This document shows positions 1 to 6,738 of a stretch of 8,444 nucleotides of DNA, in pieces. The DNA is taken from the NCBI GenBank assembly GCA_022822245.1, contig JAJECB010000058.1:1-8444 (forward strand). The letters are read 5' to 3'. A program made the translations under genes and the position numbers. Source of the stretch: Gammaproteobacteria bacterium (GTDB lineage Bacteria > Pseudomonadota > Gammaproteobacteria > HK1). Within the stretch, counting starts at the first letter, position 1. Each line of letters opens with the position of its first letter. The notes under the pieces were generated by a model. That model ran no database searches, was not told where the DNA came from, and saw only the letters and a program-made list of their open reading frames with translations.

Positions 1-6
1 CCCTTT

Positions 7-1314
7 TTGCCCGGCCCCCGCGTACCCCCTCGGGGGGCTCGCCCGCGCGGCCCCCCCGCGGCCGCGGCCGCGGCCGCCGCGTTCTTCCTCTTTGCGTTGC
101 CGGGCACGGCATCGGAGCTGGACCGGGTCGCGGCGGTGGTCAACGGCGACGTCATCCTGGTGAGCGAGGTCGAGAGGCGGTTCCGCCACCTCGTCTTCGA
201 CCTGCGGCAGACGGGGTCCCGCCTGCCCACCCAGGAGGCGCTGGTGCGCCGTTCGCTCGACGAGCTCATCCTCGAACGGCTGCAGCTCGGCATCGCGGAG
301 CGGCTCGGGCTACGCGTATCCGACGCTCGAGTCGACCACACCATCGAGTCCATCGCCCGCCGACACAACGCCACCCTCGCGGACCTCGGCCGTGCGCTCG
401 AGGCGGGCGGCATTCCGTTCGCGGACTTCCGGGAACGGATCCGCAACGATCTCATCGTCGAGGGCGTGCGCCGGCAGGAGGTACTCAACCGGGTCCGGGT
501 CAGCGACGAGGAAGTCGCCCGATATCTCTCCCTGCCCGACGGGGCGCCGGCCGAGGGCGAAGAGTATCTCGTCGGTCACATCCTCATCGCCCGGTCCAGC
601 GACGATACGGCGGCGAGGGCGGCGGCGGAGGACGTGTTGCGGCGCCTTTGGGCGGGCGAGTCGTTCGCGGAGCTCGCGCGTCGCCACTCCTCAGGCGCGC
701 GGGCGTCCGAGGGCGGAACCCTCGACTGGCGGCCCGCCGCCGCCCTTCCTTCGCTGTTCGCCGACGTCATTCCGGACCTCGCCCCCGGTGACACGAGCGA
801 CATCATCGAGAGCTCGAGCGGATTCCACATCGTCCGGCTCCTCGACGTTCGCGCGGCCGGCCAGAGCGTGGTTCGCCAGACGCACGCCGCGCACATCCTC
901 GTCACCCTCAAGCCGCTGGTATCCGACGACGACGCCCGGCTGCGGCTGGAACGGCTTCGCGAGCGGATTCTTCAGGGCGAGGACTTCGGCGAGCTCGCCC
1001 GGTACCACTCCGACGATACCGCCTCCGCGGTGCGGGGCGGCGATCTCGGCTGGCTCAGCCCGGGTGACGCTGCCCCGGAATTCGAGACGGTGGTGAACGC
1101 GATGGAGGACGGCGATGTGAGCGAGCCTTTCAAGAGCTCGTTTGGCTGGCACCTCGTGCGGGTGCTCGCCCGGCGCAACCACGACAACACCGAGGAGGTG
1201 CGCCGCGCCCAGGCACGCAACGCCGTCTTTCAGCGCAAGGCCAACGAGGAGTTGATCGCCTGGCTGGGCGAGCTCCGGGACAACGCCTTCGTCCGAATCC
1301 GACTCGGCGAGTGA
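7..1314 (+). CDS. surA: SurA-type periplasmic chaperone / peptidyl-prolyl cis-trans isomerase
   Basis: Chaperone that guides unfolded outer-membrane proteins through the periplasm; the parvulin domains give prolyl isomerase activity. The 435-residue product matches the usual length (E. coli about 428). Residues 1-35 resemble a Sec signal peptide: an Arg-rich start, a run of eight Ala (18-25), FFLFAL, and a likely cut after Gly-Thr-Ala35. The SurA N-terminal domain runs from about 37 to 184 (VAAVVNGDVILVSEVERR is typical). The first parvulin domain is about 185-285 (GHILI, then SSGFHIVRL). The second is about 291-390 (AHILV, GGDLGWLSPGD, SSFGWHLVRVL). A C-terminal helix follows. The frame is open to the left edge and the only start seen is a TTG at 7, so the true start may lie outside the window. 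The stop is 3 nt before rsmA, implying co-transcription. The second parvulin domain is best conserved, as is usual in SurA. Confidence 0.93.
   Translation: MPGPRVPPRGARPRGPPAAAAAAAAFFLFALPGTASELDRVAAVVNGDVILVSEVERRFRHLVFDLRQTGSRLPTQEALVRRSLDELILERLQLGIAERLGLRVSDARVDHTIESIARRHNATLADLGRALEAGGIPFADFRERIRNDLIVEGVRRQEVLNRVRVSDEEVARYLSLPDGAPAEGEEYLVGHILIARSSDDTAARAAAEDVLRRLWAGESFAELARRHSSGARASEGGTLDWRPAAALPSLFADVIPDLAPGDTSDIIESSSGFHIVRLLDVRAAGQSVVRQTHAAHILVTLKPLVSDDDARLRLERLRERILQGEDFGELARYHSDDTASAVRGGDLGWLSPGDAAPEFETVVNAMEDGDVSEPFKSSFGWHLVRVLARRNHDNTEEVRRAQARNAVFQRKANEELIAWLGELRDNAFVRIRLGE
58..81 (+). repeat. GCGGCC hexanucleotide tandem repeat inside the surA signal peptide
   Basis: Three back-to-back GCGGCC units followed by GCCGCG encode the eight-alanine hydrophobic run of the SurA signal peptide. 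The repeat contains three overlapping 8-bp GCGGCCGC palindromes. Each unit adds two codons, so slippage would change the hydrophobic core length without a frameshift. It may simply reflect Ala-rich coding in a high-GC genome. Confidence 0.6.
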
Positions 1315-1317
1315 ACG

Positions 1318-2091
1318 GTGTCCCGGCGCGCGCGTCTGGGACAGCACTTCCTGCACGACCCGGAGTTCATCGAGCGGTCCATGGCCGCCATCTCTCCCCG
1401 CCCCGGGGACGCGATCGTCGAGATCGGTCCGGGACGCGGAGCGCTCACCCTTCCGCTGCTCGACCGCACCGGCTCGCTCGACGTCATCGAGGTGGACCGC
1501 GACCTCGCGCGTCGTCTGCCGCCGCGGACGGGGCTTCGGGTCCACGTGGGAGACGCGCTCTCCTGGCCCCTCGAGAGCCTCGCGAGGAGCGGGAACCGGA
1601 TCCGCGTCGCCGGCAACCTCCCCTACTATCTCTCCACCCCGCTCCTGTTCCGGCTGTTCGAGCAGGCCGGTTGCATCGAGGACATGCACTTCATGCTCCA
1701 GCGCGAGGTGGTGGAACGCATGACGGCGGAGCCCGGAACGGCCGCCTACGGACGCCTCGGCCTCATGGTGCGGTGCCACGCCGACGCCCAAGCGCTGTTC
1801 GAAGTGCCGCCGGAGGCGTTCCGGCCGCCCCCCCGGGTGTGGTCCGCGTTCGTGCGGCTGCGGCCCCTGCGGCCGGGTCCGGTGAGCGACGTGGACGGGT
1901 TCCGGCGCGTGGTGACGAGGGCCTTCACCCACCGGCGCAAACGACTCGGCAACGCGCTCCGCGGGATGATCGACGAGGAGACGATCCGCGCTCGCGGGAT
2001 CGATCCGGGCCGCCGTCCGGGGACCCTGTCCTTCGAGGAGTTCGCGGAGCTCGCGCGCGCCGCGGTGGAAGCGGAGGCGGAGGCAGGATGA
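1318..2091 (+). CDS. rsmA: Ribosomal RNA small subunit methyltransferase A (16S rRNA m6,2A1518/A1519 dimethyltransferase)
   Basis: SAM-dependent enzyme that dimethylates two adjacent adenines in the 3'-terminal hairpin of 16S rRNA late in 30S assembly; also called KsgA. The 257-residue product compares with 273 in E. coli. Visible motifs are GQHFLHDP near the N-terminus, the SAM-binding EIGPGRG loop (35-41), acidic Glu58 in EVDRD, Asp79 in GDAL, and the catalytic NLPYY (100-104). The C-terminal domain has FRPPPRVWSAFVRL and FTHRRKRLGNAL. The site usually written PKVDSA reads PRVWSA, a small departure that I would not call inactivating. The start is a GTG 3 nt after the surA stop, with only a weak GGCGAG upstream, so translational coupling to surA is likely. 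pdxA, which often separates these genes, is missing. The 3' end faces the aroE stop 10 nt away, with no room for a hairpin terminator. Confidence 0.96.
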   Translation: MSRRARLGQHFLHDPEFIERSMAAISPRPGDAIVEIGPGRGALTLPLLDRTGSLDVIEVDRDLARRLPPRTGLRVHVGDALSWPLESLARSGNRIRVAGNLPYYLSTPLLFRLFEQAGCIEDMHFMLQREVVERMTAEPGTAAYGRLGLMVRCHADAQALFEVPPEAFRPPPRVWSAFVRLRPLRPGPVSDVDGFRRVVTRAFTHRRKRLGNALRGMIDEETIRARGIDPGRRPGTLSFEEFAELARAAVEAEAEAG

Positions 2092-2101
2092 CCGGAGCGG
2101 C

Positions 2102-2944
2102 TCAGTCGCCCCGGGCCAGCTCGGCTCGAAGGGCCTCGATCACCCGAGCCGTCGGCGGGCGCACGCCACGCCACGAACGGAAGGACGCCGCCCCCTGCTC
2201 GACCAGCATTCCGGCGCCGTCCACCGCGACGGATGCGCCGGCGGCCCGGCACCACAGGAGAAAGGACGTCGGCTCGGGCGCGTACACCATGTCGTAGCCC
2301 GCTCCGCCGGGGCGAAACGCGCTGATCGGAACCGGCGGGGCCCGCTCCCCGGAGAGGCCGCCGGAGGTCGCGTTGATCACGATGTCGAACGCCGTGCCCC
2401 CGAGGTCGCCGAACCCGCACGCCTCGACCGGCCCTCCGGCGAACCGGGCCGCGAGCGCCTCCGCGCGCTCCGGTGAGCGATTGACGACGACGAGTCGGTG
2501 GGGCGCCTCGTCGAGGATGGCGGGGAAGACCCCGCGAGCCGCCCCTCCCGCACCGACCATGAGGATGCGGCGCCCCGCGAGCGCGACCCCGTGGTTGTCA
2601 CGGAGATCCTGGATGAGACCGACCCCGTCGGTGTTGTCGCCGTGAACGCTGCCGTCGTCCCGGAACGAGAGGGTGTTGACCGCCCCCGCGAGGTCGGCTC
2701 TCTCGGTGCGGAGATCGGCGAGCGCGAAGGCCTCCTCCTTGAACGGCAGGGTCACGTTCATGCCGAGCCCGCCCTCCGCCCGGAACCGGTGCACGACCTC
2801 CCGGAAGCCGTCGAGCGCGCAGGCGAGCGCGTCGTAGCGGAGCCCCTGCCCGGTCACCGCCGCGAACCACCGATGAATGAACGGCGACTTCGAGTGCCCG
2901 ATGGGATGGCCCGTCACCGCGTATCGATCGGGCGATTCCGTCAC
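2102..2944 (-). CDS. aroE: Shikimate dehydrogenase (NADP+)
   Basis: Reduces 3-dehydroshikimate to shikimate with NADPH in aromatic amino acid and chorismate synthesis; cytoplasmic. The 280-residue product compares with 272 in E. coli. All core motifs are present. The shikimate-binding SKSP is at 18-21 and NVTLPFKEEAF carries catalytic Lys69. GAVNTL is at 87-92 and DNTDG at 103-107 with catalytic Asp106. The NADP-binding GAGGAA is at 131-136, NRSPER at 155-160 fits NADP preference, and NATSGGLSGE starts at 191. The C-terminal signature has DGAGMLVEQGAASF and W. The start is GTG (complement of 2942-2944), preceded by a purine-rich stretch with GGGAG two bases before the start and AGGGGG further out. 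It is transcribed alone, divergent from ubiK and convergent with rsmA. It interrupts the usual rsmA-apaG adjacency. Confidence 0.96.
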   Translation of the reverse strand: MTESPDRYAVTGHPIGHSKSPFIHRWFAAVTGQGLRYDALACALDGFREVVHRFRAEGGLGMNVTLPFKEEAFALADLRTERADLAGAVNTLSFRDDGSVHGDNTDGVGLIQDLRDNHGVALAGRRILMVGAGGAARGVFPAILDEAPHRLVVVNRSPERAEALAARFAGGPVEACGFGDLGGTAFDIVINATSGGLSGERAPPVPISAFRPGGAGYDMVYAPEPTSFLLWCRAAGASVAVDGAGMLVEQGAASFRSWRGVRPPTARVIEALRAELARGD

Positions 2945-3066
2945 CTCTCCCGCCCCCTTCGGCCCGCCGCGATCTTACGTGACCCGGGAGCGAGGACCAC
3001 ACGCCGCAGGTCGTCCGCCCACACCTGCCCGGGCGATTCTCTTACGCACGGCGAGCCATCCGCCCC

Positions 3067-3095
3067 TTGCCCGCGACCCCCGCGAGGCTTATGTT
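3067..3095 (+). promoter_or_regulatory. Candidate sigma70-type promoter for ubiK-comM
   Basis: TTGCCC (3067-3072) and TATGTT (3090-3095) are separated by exactly 17 nt; each matches four of six consensus positions. Transcription would start near 3102, giving a leader of about 20 nt that contains the GGGGAG ribosome site ahead of the GTG at 3124. This agrees with choosing the GTG as the ubiK start, because upstream in-frame starts at 3067 and 3091 would lie before the transcript. Judged by eye only. Confidence 0.4.
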
Positions 3096-3109
3096 CGCCT
3101 CCATGCGCC

Positions 3110-3115
3110 GGGGAG
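3110..3115 (+). promoter_or_regulatory. Ribosome binding site deciding the ubiK start
   Basis: GGGGAG lies 8 nt before GTG 3124. The other in-frame candidates are TTG 3067, ATG 3091 (a GAGG only 3 nt away) and ATG 3103 (no site). Family similarity begins at PTRIIEDV, immediately after the GTG, which supports 3124. Confidence 0.5.
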
Positions 3116-3123
3116 ACAGGACG

Positions 3124-3387
3124 GTGAAGCCCACCCGAATCATCGAGGACGTGATCCGCCGCGTGCACGAGGCGGTTCCGATGGAGGAGATCGGCGAGGA
3201 CCTGCGCCGCAACGTCGCCGAAGCGGTCGGCGCGGCGCTCGCCCGCATGGACGTGGTGACCCGCGAGGAGCTTGACGCCCATCTCGAGACCCTCGCCGAC
3301 GCCCAGGCCCGCATGGCCGCGCTCGAGGAACGGATCGAGGCGATCGAGGACGGGTCGTCCGGCCGGAACGCGGATACCGACCCCTGA
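3124..3387 (+). CDS. ubiK: UbiK-family ubiquinone biosynthesis accessory factor (BMFP domain, YqiC-like)
   Basis: Small accessory protein. In enterobacteria UbiK (YqiC) promotes aerobic ubiquinone synthesis by working with the lipid-binding protein UbiJ, and it forms a trimeric coiled coil with membrane affinity. From GTG 3124 the product is 87 residues (E. coli about 96-99). The N-terminal half PTRIIEDVIRRVHEAVP is an amphipathic helix. The middle has the family signature RMDVVTREELDAH (family form SRLDLVTREEFD). The C-terminal half, LADAQARMAALEERIEAIE, is a heptad-like coiled coil, ending in a polar tail. The stop lies 13 nt before comM, so the two are probably one transcript; ubiK next to comM is, as I recall, also seen in other gammaproteobacteria such as pseudomonads. 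Assignment rests on the signature and length; the ubiquinone role is inferred from the family. Confidence 0.85.
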   Translation: MKPTRIIEDVIRRVHEAVPMEEIGEDLRRNVAEAVGAALARMDVVTREELDAHLETLADAQARMAALEERIEAIEDGSSGRNADTDP

Positions 3388-3400
3388 CCGCCCCCCCGCA

Positions 3401-4957
3401 ATGGCGTTCGCTCTCGCCCGAACCCGGGCGTTGCTCGGGCTCACCGCCCCGCTCGTCTCCGTGGAGGTGCACCTGAGCGGGGGCCTCCCCCGCACGTCGC
3501 TCGTGGGCCTCCCGGCCGCCGCGGTTCGGGAAAGCACGGACCGGGTGCGGGCCGCCCTCATCGCGTCGGACTTCCGGTACCCGGACGGGCGCGTGGTCAT
3601 CAACCTCGGTCCCGCCGATCTCCCGAAGGAGGGCGGGCGGTTCGATCTCCCCATCGCCCTCGGGATCCTCGCCGCGTCCGGGCAGCTTCCCGCGGAACGA
3701 CTCGCCGAGGTGGAGGTCGTGGGAGAGCTCTCCCTGAACGGCACGGTGCAGCCGGTGCGGGGCGCGATCTCGTGCGCGGTGGCGGCCCGCGAGTCGGCCC
3801 GCGCCCTGATCCTTCCCTCCGGAAACGCCCGGGAGGCGGCCTTCGCGCGCGCGGTGGACCTCTTCCCCGTCTCCCACCTCGCGGAAGCGCGGGGCCACCT
3901 GCTCGAAGCGCCGGCGATCGAGCCCTTCTCCGCCCCGATCCCGGAGTCGCGGCGGGCGAGGGAGGCGCCCGATCTCGCGGACGTGCGGGGACAGGAGATG
4001 GCCAAGCGAGCCCTCGAAGTCGCCGCGGCAGGCGGTCACCACGTCCTCATGGTCGGCCCGCCCGGGACGGGGAAGACCATGCTCGCGTCGCGCCTGCCGG
4101 GCCTCCTGCCGCCGATGAGCGAGTCCGAGGCGCTCGAGACCATGGCCATCTACTCCGCCCGACGCCTGGAGCGGGACCCCGCCGCGTGGCGGGAGCGGCC
4201 GTTCCGGGCGCCGCACCACACGACGTCCGCGGTCGGGCTCGCGGGGGGCGGCGTGCCGCCGCGGCCGGGCGAGATTTCGCTTGCCAACCACGGGCTCCTG
4301 TTCCTCGACGAGCTGGGGGAGTTCGGCCGGGCCATCCTCGACGTGCTGCGCGAGCCGCTCGAATCGGGGCGGGTCACCATCGTCCGCGCCGCCTGCCAGG
4401 CGGAGTTCCCCGCCCGCTTCCAGCTCGTGGCCGCCATGAACCCTTGTCCCTGCGGCTACCTCGGGGACGGCACGACCCGCTGCCGCTGCCTCCCCGAGGC
4501 AGTCCGGCGCTACCAGGCCAGAGTGTCGGGCCCGCTCATCGACCGCTTCGACCTGCATCTTCCGATGGTGCGGGAGCCGCCGGACGAGGCGGCCGGACTC
4601 GCCCCGGCCGACGGTGCGACCGCGGGAGGAACCCGGGGGACCGCCGCTCCGGGGCGAACGAGCGCGGCGGTCCGGGCCCGGGTCGCCGACGCATGCGAGC
4701 GCCAGCTCGCCCGCGGCGGCAAGCTCAATCGGGATCTCGGCCCGGCGGAGCTCGCCCGACACTGCCCCCTCGACGCCGACGCGCAGTCCCTTCTGCGCGC
4801 CGCGACGCGCCGGCTCGTCCTGTCCGAACGGGCGGTCCAGCGGGTGCTCCGGGTCGCCCGCACCATCGCGGACCTCGACGGGGGAGATCCGCCCCGGACG
4901 CACCAGGTCGCCGAGGCCCTCGCCTATCGGGGCCTCGAGCGGTTCCACCTCGGCTGA
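3401..4957 (+). CDS. comM: ComM/YifB family AAA+ ATPase (Mg-chelatase-like; branch migration in natural transformation)
   Basis: Hexameric AAA+ protein. Studied ComM homologues are helicases that promote branch migration when transforming DNA is integrated. The product is 518 residues (E. coli 506). Residues 1-150 form the N-terminal ChlI/Lon-protease-like fold, with VEVHLSGGLP and NLGPADLPKEGGRFDLPIAL. The Mg-chelatase ATPase core spans about 190-400. It has Walker A GPPGTGKT (219-226), FRAPHHTTS, Walker B LLFLDEL (Asp303, Glu304), a cysteine cluster NPCPCG plus CRC (Cys349, 351, 361, 363) typical of the family, and DRFDLHLPM. A Gly/Ala-rich linker of about 35 residues precedes the C-terminal helical domain (SERAVQRVLRVARTIADL). 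The start is ATG 3401 because MAFALARTRALLG aligns with the family N-terminus; the frame is open further upstream. No Shine-Dalgarno site is seen in the 13-nt gap after ubiK, so coupling is likely. Presence suggests, but does not prove, competence. Confidence 0.94.
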   Translation: MAFALARTRALLGLTAPLVSVEVHLSGGLPRTSLVGLPAAAVRESTDRVRAALIASDFRYPDGRVVINLGPADLPKEGGRFDLPIALGILAASGQLPAERLAEVEVVGELSLNGTVQPVRGAISCAVAARESARALILPSGNAREAAFARAVDLFPVSHLAEARGHLLEAPAIEPFSAPIPESRRAREAPDLADVRGQEMAKRALEVAAAGGHHVLMVGPPGTGKTMLASRLPGLLPPMSESEALETMAIYSARRLERDPAAWRERPFRAPHHTTSAVGLAGGGVPPRPGEISLANHGLLFLDELGEFGRAILDVLREPLESGRVTIVRAACQAEFPARFQLVAAMNPCPCGYLGDGTTRCRCLPEAVRRYQARVSGPLIDRFDLHLPMVREPPDEAAGLAPADGATAGGTRGTAAPGRTSAAVRARVADACERQLARGGKLNRDLGPAELARHCPLDADAQSLLRAATRRLVLSERAVQRVLRVARTIADLDGGDPPRTHQVAEALAYRGLERFHLG

Positions 4958-5014
4958 CCGGCGGCCTCCCGAGCGGCTCGCCTGCCTCCCGTCGCCCGGC
5001 GCGGTTCGACTCTG

Positions 5015-5043
5015 TTGCGGTTCGTCGTTCGAGGTCGTAGAGT
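5015..5043 (+). promoter_or_regulatory. Weak candidate promoter for apaG-apaH
   Basis: TTGCGG (5015-5020) and TAGAGT (5038-5043) are 17 nt apart and match three and four of six consensus positions. Transcription would start near 5050, only a few nt before the GTG chosen for apaG, giving an almost leaderless message. Since apaG lies 96 nt beyond comM without a clear terminator, readthrough from ubiK-comM is an equal alternative. Confidence 0.2.
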
Positions 5044-5053
5044 CCCGAATCCA

Positions 5054-5437
5054 GTGGCCAATTCGGACTACAGCATCGAGGTGAAAGCGGAGGCGACGTT
5101 CATCGCGCCCCGCTCGAACCCGGCGGCGAGCCAGTACTTCTTCGCCTACCGGATCACGATCCGGAACGCGGGACGGATCCCCGCGAAGCTCCTCTCCCGG
5201 CACTGGATCATCACCCACGGCGACGGTCACGTGGAGGAAGTCCAGGGCGACGGGGTGGTCGGCGAGCAGCCGCACCTTCGCCCGGGCGAAGCGTTCGAGT
5301 ACACGAGCGCGGCCGTGCTCCGCACCCCGATCGGGACCATGCACGGCGAGTACCGGATGCTCGCCGACGACGGCCACACGTTCCTCGCACCGATTCCGGT
5401 CTTCCGGCTTCTCGGCCCCGGCGCCACCCTGCACTGA
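5054..5437 (+). CDS. apaG: ApaG (Co2+/Mg2+ efflux protein ApaG, DUF525 domain)
   Basis: Single-domain protein with a fibronectin-III-like beta sandwich, usually encoded just before apaH. It is historically linked to cobalt/magnesium resistance; its biochemical role remains poorly defined. From GTG 5054 it has 127 residues, close to the E. coli 125. Family landmarks are FFAYRITIRNAGRIPAKLL, SRHWIITHGDG, VQGDGVVGEQP, LRPGEAFEYTS, TPIGTMHGEYRM and IPVFRLLGP. The GTG is preferred over an in-frame TTG at 5015, because the extra 13 residues (MRFVVRGRRVPNP) are not like the family and the TTG lies in the promoter-like region. No good Shine-Dalgarno site precedes either. The stop is 6 nt before apaH. 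In E. coli apaG directly follows rsmA; here aroE, ubiK and comM lie between them. Confidence 0.93.
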   Translation: MANSDYSIEVKAEATFIAPRSNPAASQYFFAYRITIRNAGRIPAKLLSRHWIITHGDGHVEEVQGDGVVGEQPHLRPGEAFEYTSAAVLRTPIGTMHGEYRMLADDGHTFLAPIPVFRLLGPGATLH

Positions 5438-5443
5438 GGGGTC

Positions 5444-6274
5444 GTGGCGACCTGGGTCATCGGCGACATCCAGGGATGCCGCGAGGCTTTCGAGGCGCTG
5501 CTCGGAGTGCTCGATCCGGACCCCGCGGCGGACCGGATCTGGCTCGCCGGCGATCTCGTGAACCGCGGCCCCGACTCGCTCGGCGTGCTGCGCCGGGCGA
5601 TCCGGATGCGCGCCGATTGCGTCCTCGGCAACCATGACCTGCACCTCCTCGCGGTCGCCCACGGGGCGCGGCCGTGCTCCGCGTCCGATACCTTCCAGCC
5701 GGTGCTCGAGGCGCCGGACCGGGAGCTTCTGCTCGACTGGCTGCGCCACCGTCCCCTCCTCCACCACGACGCGGAAATCGGCTGGACCATGGTCCATGGC
5801 GGACTTCCGCCGGGCTGGGACCTTCCCACCGCCCGGCAACGGGCGGCGGAGGTCGAGGCGATCCTCGCCGGAGACCGGGCCGCGGCGTTCCTCGCTCACC
5901 TCTACGGCGACGAGGCGTCCGCGGAGGAAGCCGCCGCGAGCGGGTGGGGCCGACTCCGGTACACCCTGAACGCGCTCACCCGGATCCGCTACGTGACCGG
6001 GGACGGACGGCTCGATTTCTCCTTCACGGGCCCTCCGGAGAGACGACCGGACGGACTCGTGCCGTGGTTCTCGGCTCCCGAACGCCGGTCCCGGGGGGAA
6101 CGGGTCGTGTTCGGGCACTGGGCCACCCTCGACCTCGACCCGGCGCTTGCGGATCGCGAGCGCGTCCGGCACGTCGACACCGGCTGCGTGTGGGGCGGGC
6201 GGCTGACCGCCCTCGACCTTCAGTCGGGGGCAGTGCGCTCGGTGGACTGCCGATCGAGCACGAGGAACTCGTAG
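5444..6274 (+). CDS. apaH: Bis(5'-nucleosyl)-tetraphosphatase, symmetrical (Ap4A hydrolase)
   Basis: Metallophosphatase that splits diadenosine tetraphosphate into two ADP; in E. coli it also removes Np4-type caps from RNA. The 276-residue product compares with 280 in E. coli. Metal and catalytic motifs are complete: GDIQG (7-11), GDLVNRGPDS (36-45), GNHD (62-65), HGG (118-120), FGHW (His225) and DTGCVWGG (246-253). RLRYTLNALTRIRYV (170-184) is typical of ApaH. The start is GTG, preceded by GAGGGG that overlaps the apaG stop, so the pair is translationally linked. The C-terminal tail after LTALDLQ is poorly conserved; about 18 residues are encoded in DNA that also encodes the end of folA on the other strand. 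Confidence 0.95.
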   Translation: MATWVIGDIQGCREAFEALLGVLDPDPAADRIWLAGDLVNRGPDSLGVLRRAIRMRADCVLGNHDLHLLAVAHGARPCSASDTFQPVLEAPDRELLLDWLRHRPLLHHDAEIGWTMVHGGLPPGWDLPTARQRAAEVEAILAGDRAAAFLAHLYGDEASAEEAAASGWGRLRYTLNALTRIRYVTGDGRLDFSFTGPPERRPDGLVPWFSAPERRSRGERVVFGHWATLDLDPALADRERVRHVDTGCVWGGRLTALDLQSGAVRSVDCRSSTRNS

Positions 6275-6726
6275 CCGAAGGGCGCCGTCCCGCCCGGCGC
6301 GAACCGCTCGCGCTCCCGCTCCAACCAATCGGACGGGTCCCAATCGGGGAAGTGGACGTCGCCGGTGAAGTCCGCGTCGATTCGCGTGAGATACAGGCGG
6401 CCCGCGAGCGGCAGCGCCTCGCGATAGCAGCGCGCGCCGCCGATCACCACCGTCTCCGGCGCGTCGGCGGTCATGGCGAGGGCGCCCCGGAGCGACTCGG
6501 CCCGCTCACAGCCCTCCGCCACCCGACCGTGGCGGGTGATGACGATGTTGCGCCGGCCGGGGAGCGGCCTTCCGATGGACTCGTGCGTGCGGCGGCCCAT
6601 CACGATCGGCTTGCCCCAGGTGAGGGCGCGGAACCGCCGGAGGTCTTCCGGAAGATGCCACGGCAGCCGGTTGCCGACCCCGATGACCCGGTTGCGGGCG
6701 ATCGCGGCTATGACTGATACGCGCAA
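6220..6726 (-). CDS. folA: Dihydrofolate reductase
   Basis: Reduces dihydrofolate to tetrahydrofolate with NADPH, feeding thymidylate, purine and methionine synthesis; target of trimethoprim. The product is 168 residues (E. coli 159). Motifs are SVIAAIARNRVIG at the N-terminus, LPWHLPEDL with Trp23 and catalytic Asp28, KPIVMGRRTHESIGRPLPGR for NADPH binding, VVIGGARCYREALP, LYLTRIDADFTGDVHFP, and the final strand YEFLVLDR. The start is TTG (complement of 6724-6726); no nearby ATG or GTG fits better, and no clear Shine-Dalgarno site precedes it. The next feature upstream, 12 nt away on the same strand, is the end of a broken thyA. That fits an ancestral thyA-folA operon in which folA was read from the thyA message; what now drives folA is unclear. 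Its last 17 residues overlap apaH. Confidence 0.95.
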   Translation of the reverse strand: MRVSVIAAIARNRVIGVGNRLPWHLPEDLRRFRALTWGKPIVMGRRTHESIGRPLPGRRNIVITRHGRVAEGCERAESLRGALAMTADAPETVVIGGARCYREALPLAGRLYLTRIDADFTGDVHFPDWDPSDWLERERERFAPGGTAPFGYEFLVLDRQSTERTAPD

Positions 6727-6738
6727 CGGATGTACCGG

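Larger units (their letters stand above)
2945..3123. other. Divergent aroE / ubiK intergenic region
   Basis: This 179-nt gap separates two outward-facing genes, so it should hold promoters for both. On the plus strand there is a reasonable -35/-10 pair, annotated separately. On the minus strand, for aroE, I see only a TAAGAT -10-like box (complement of 2972-2977) with no good -35 at 16-18 nt. An inverted repeat GCAGGT (3006-3011) / ACCTGC (3023-3028) with an 11-nt spacer, next to a GCCCGGGC palindrome (3027-3034), could be an operator. In DNA this GC-rich such repeats arise by chance, so this is weak. No tRNA or small RNA is evident. Confidence 0.45.

Noticed and set aside
691..1932. A 413-codon minus-strand frame opposite surA and rsmA
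   Set aside because: Shadow frame: the plus-strand frames encode complete SurA and RsmA, and the antisense product has no recognisable domain.
2092..2101. A bidirectional terminator between rsmA and aroE
   Set aside because: Only 10 nt separate the stops; no hairpin or T-run is present.
3006..3034. Inverted repeat GCAGGT/ACCTGC plus GCCCGGGC as a defined operator
   Set aside because: Six-base arms with an 11-nt spacer are common by chance here; kept only as a note in the intergenic entry.
4958..5014. Possible comM terminator: CGAG/CTCG small hairpin near 4971
   Set aside because: Only four base pairs and no T-run; not distinguishable from chance in GC-rich DNA.
3772..5040. A 422-codon plus-strand frame inside and beyond comM
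   Set aside because: It is the +1 shadow of comM; the Arg/Pro/Gly-rich translation shows no motif, while the other frame has Walker A and B.
3140..6343. A 1067-codon open frame on the minus strand opposite ubiK, comM, apaG, apaH and the end of folA
   Set aside because: It is antisense to several well-recognised genes and its translation is low-complexity Arg/Gly/Pro/Glu-rich with no family motif. In DNA of about 73% G+C, long stop-free shadow frames are expected.
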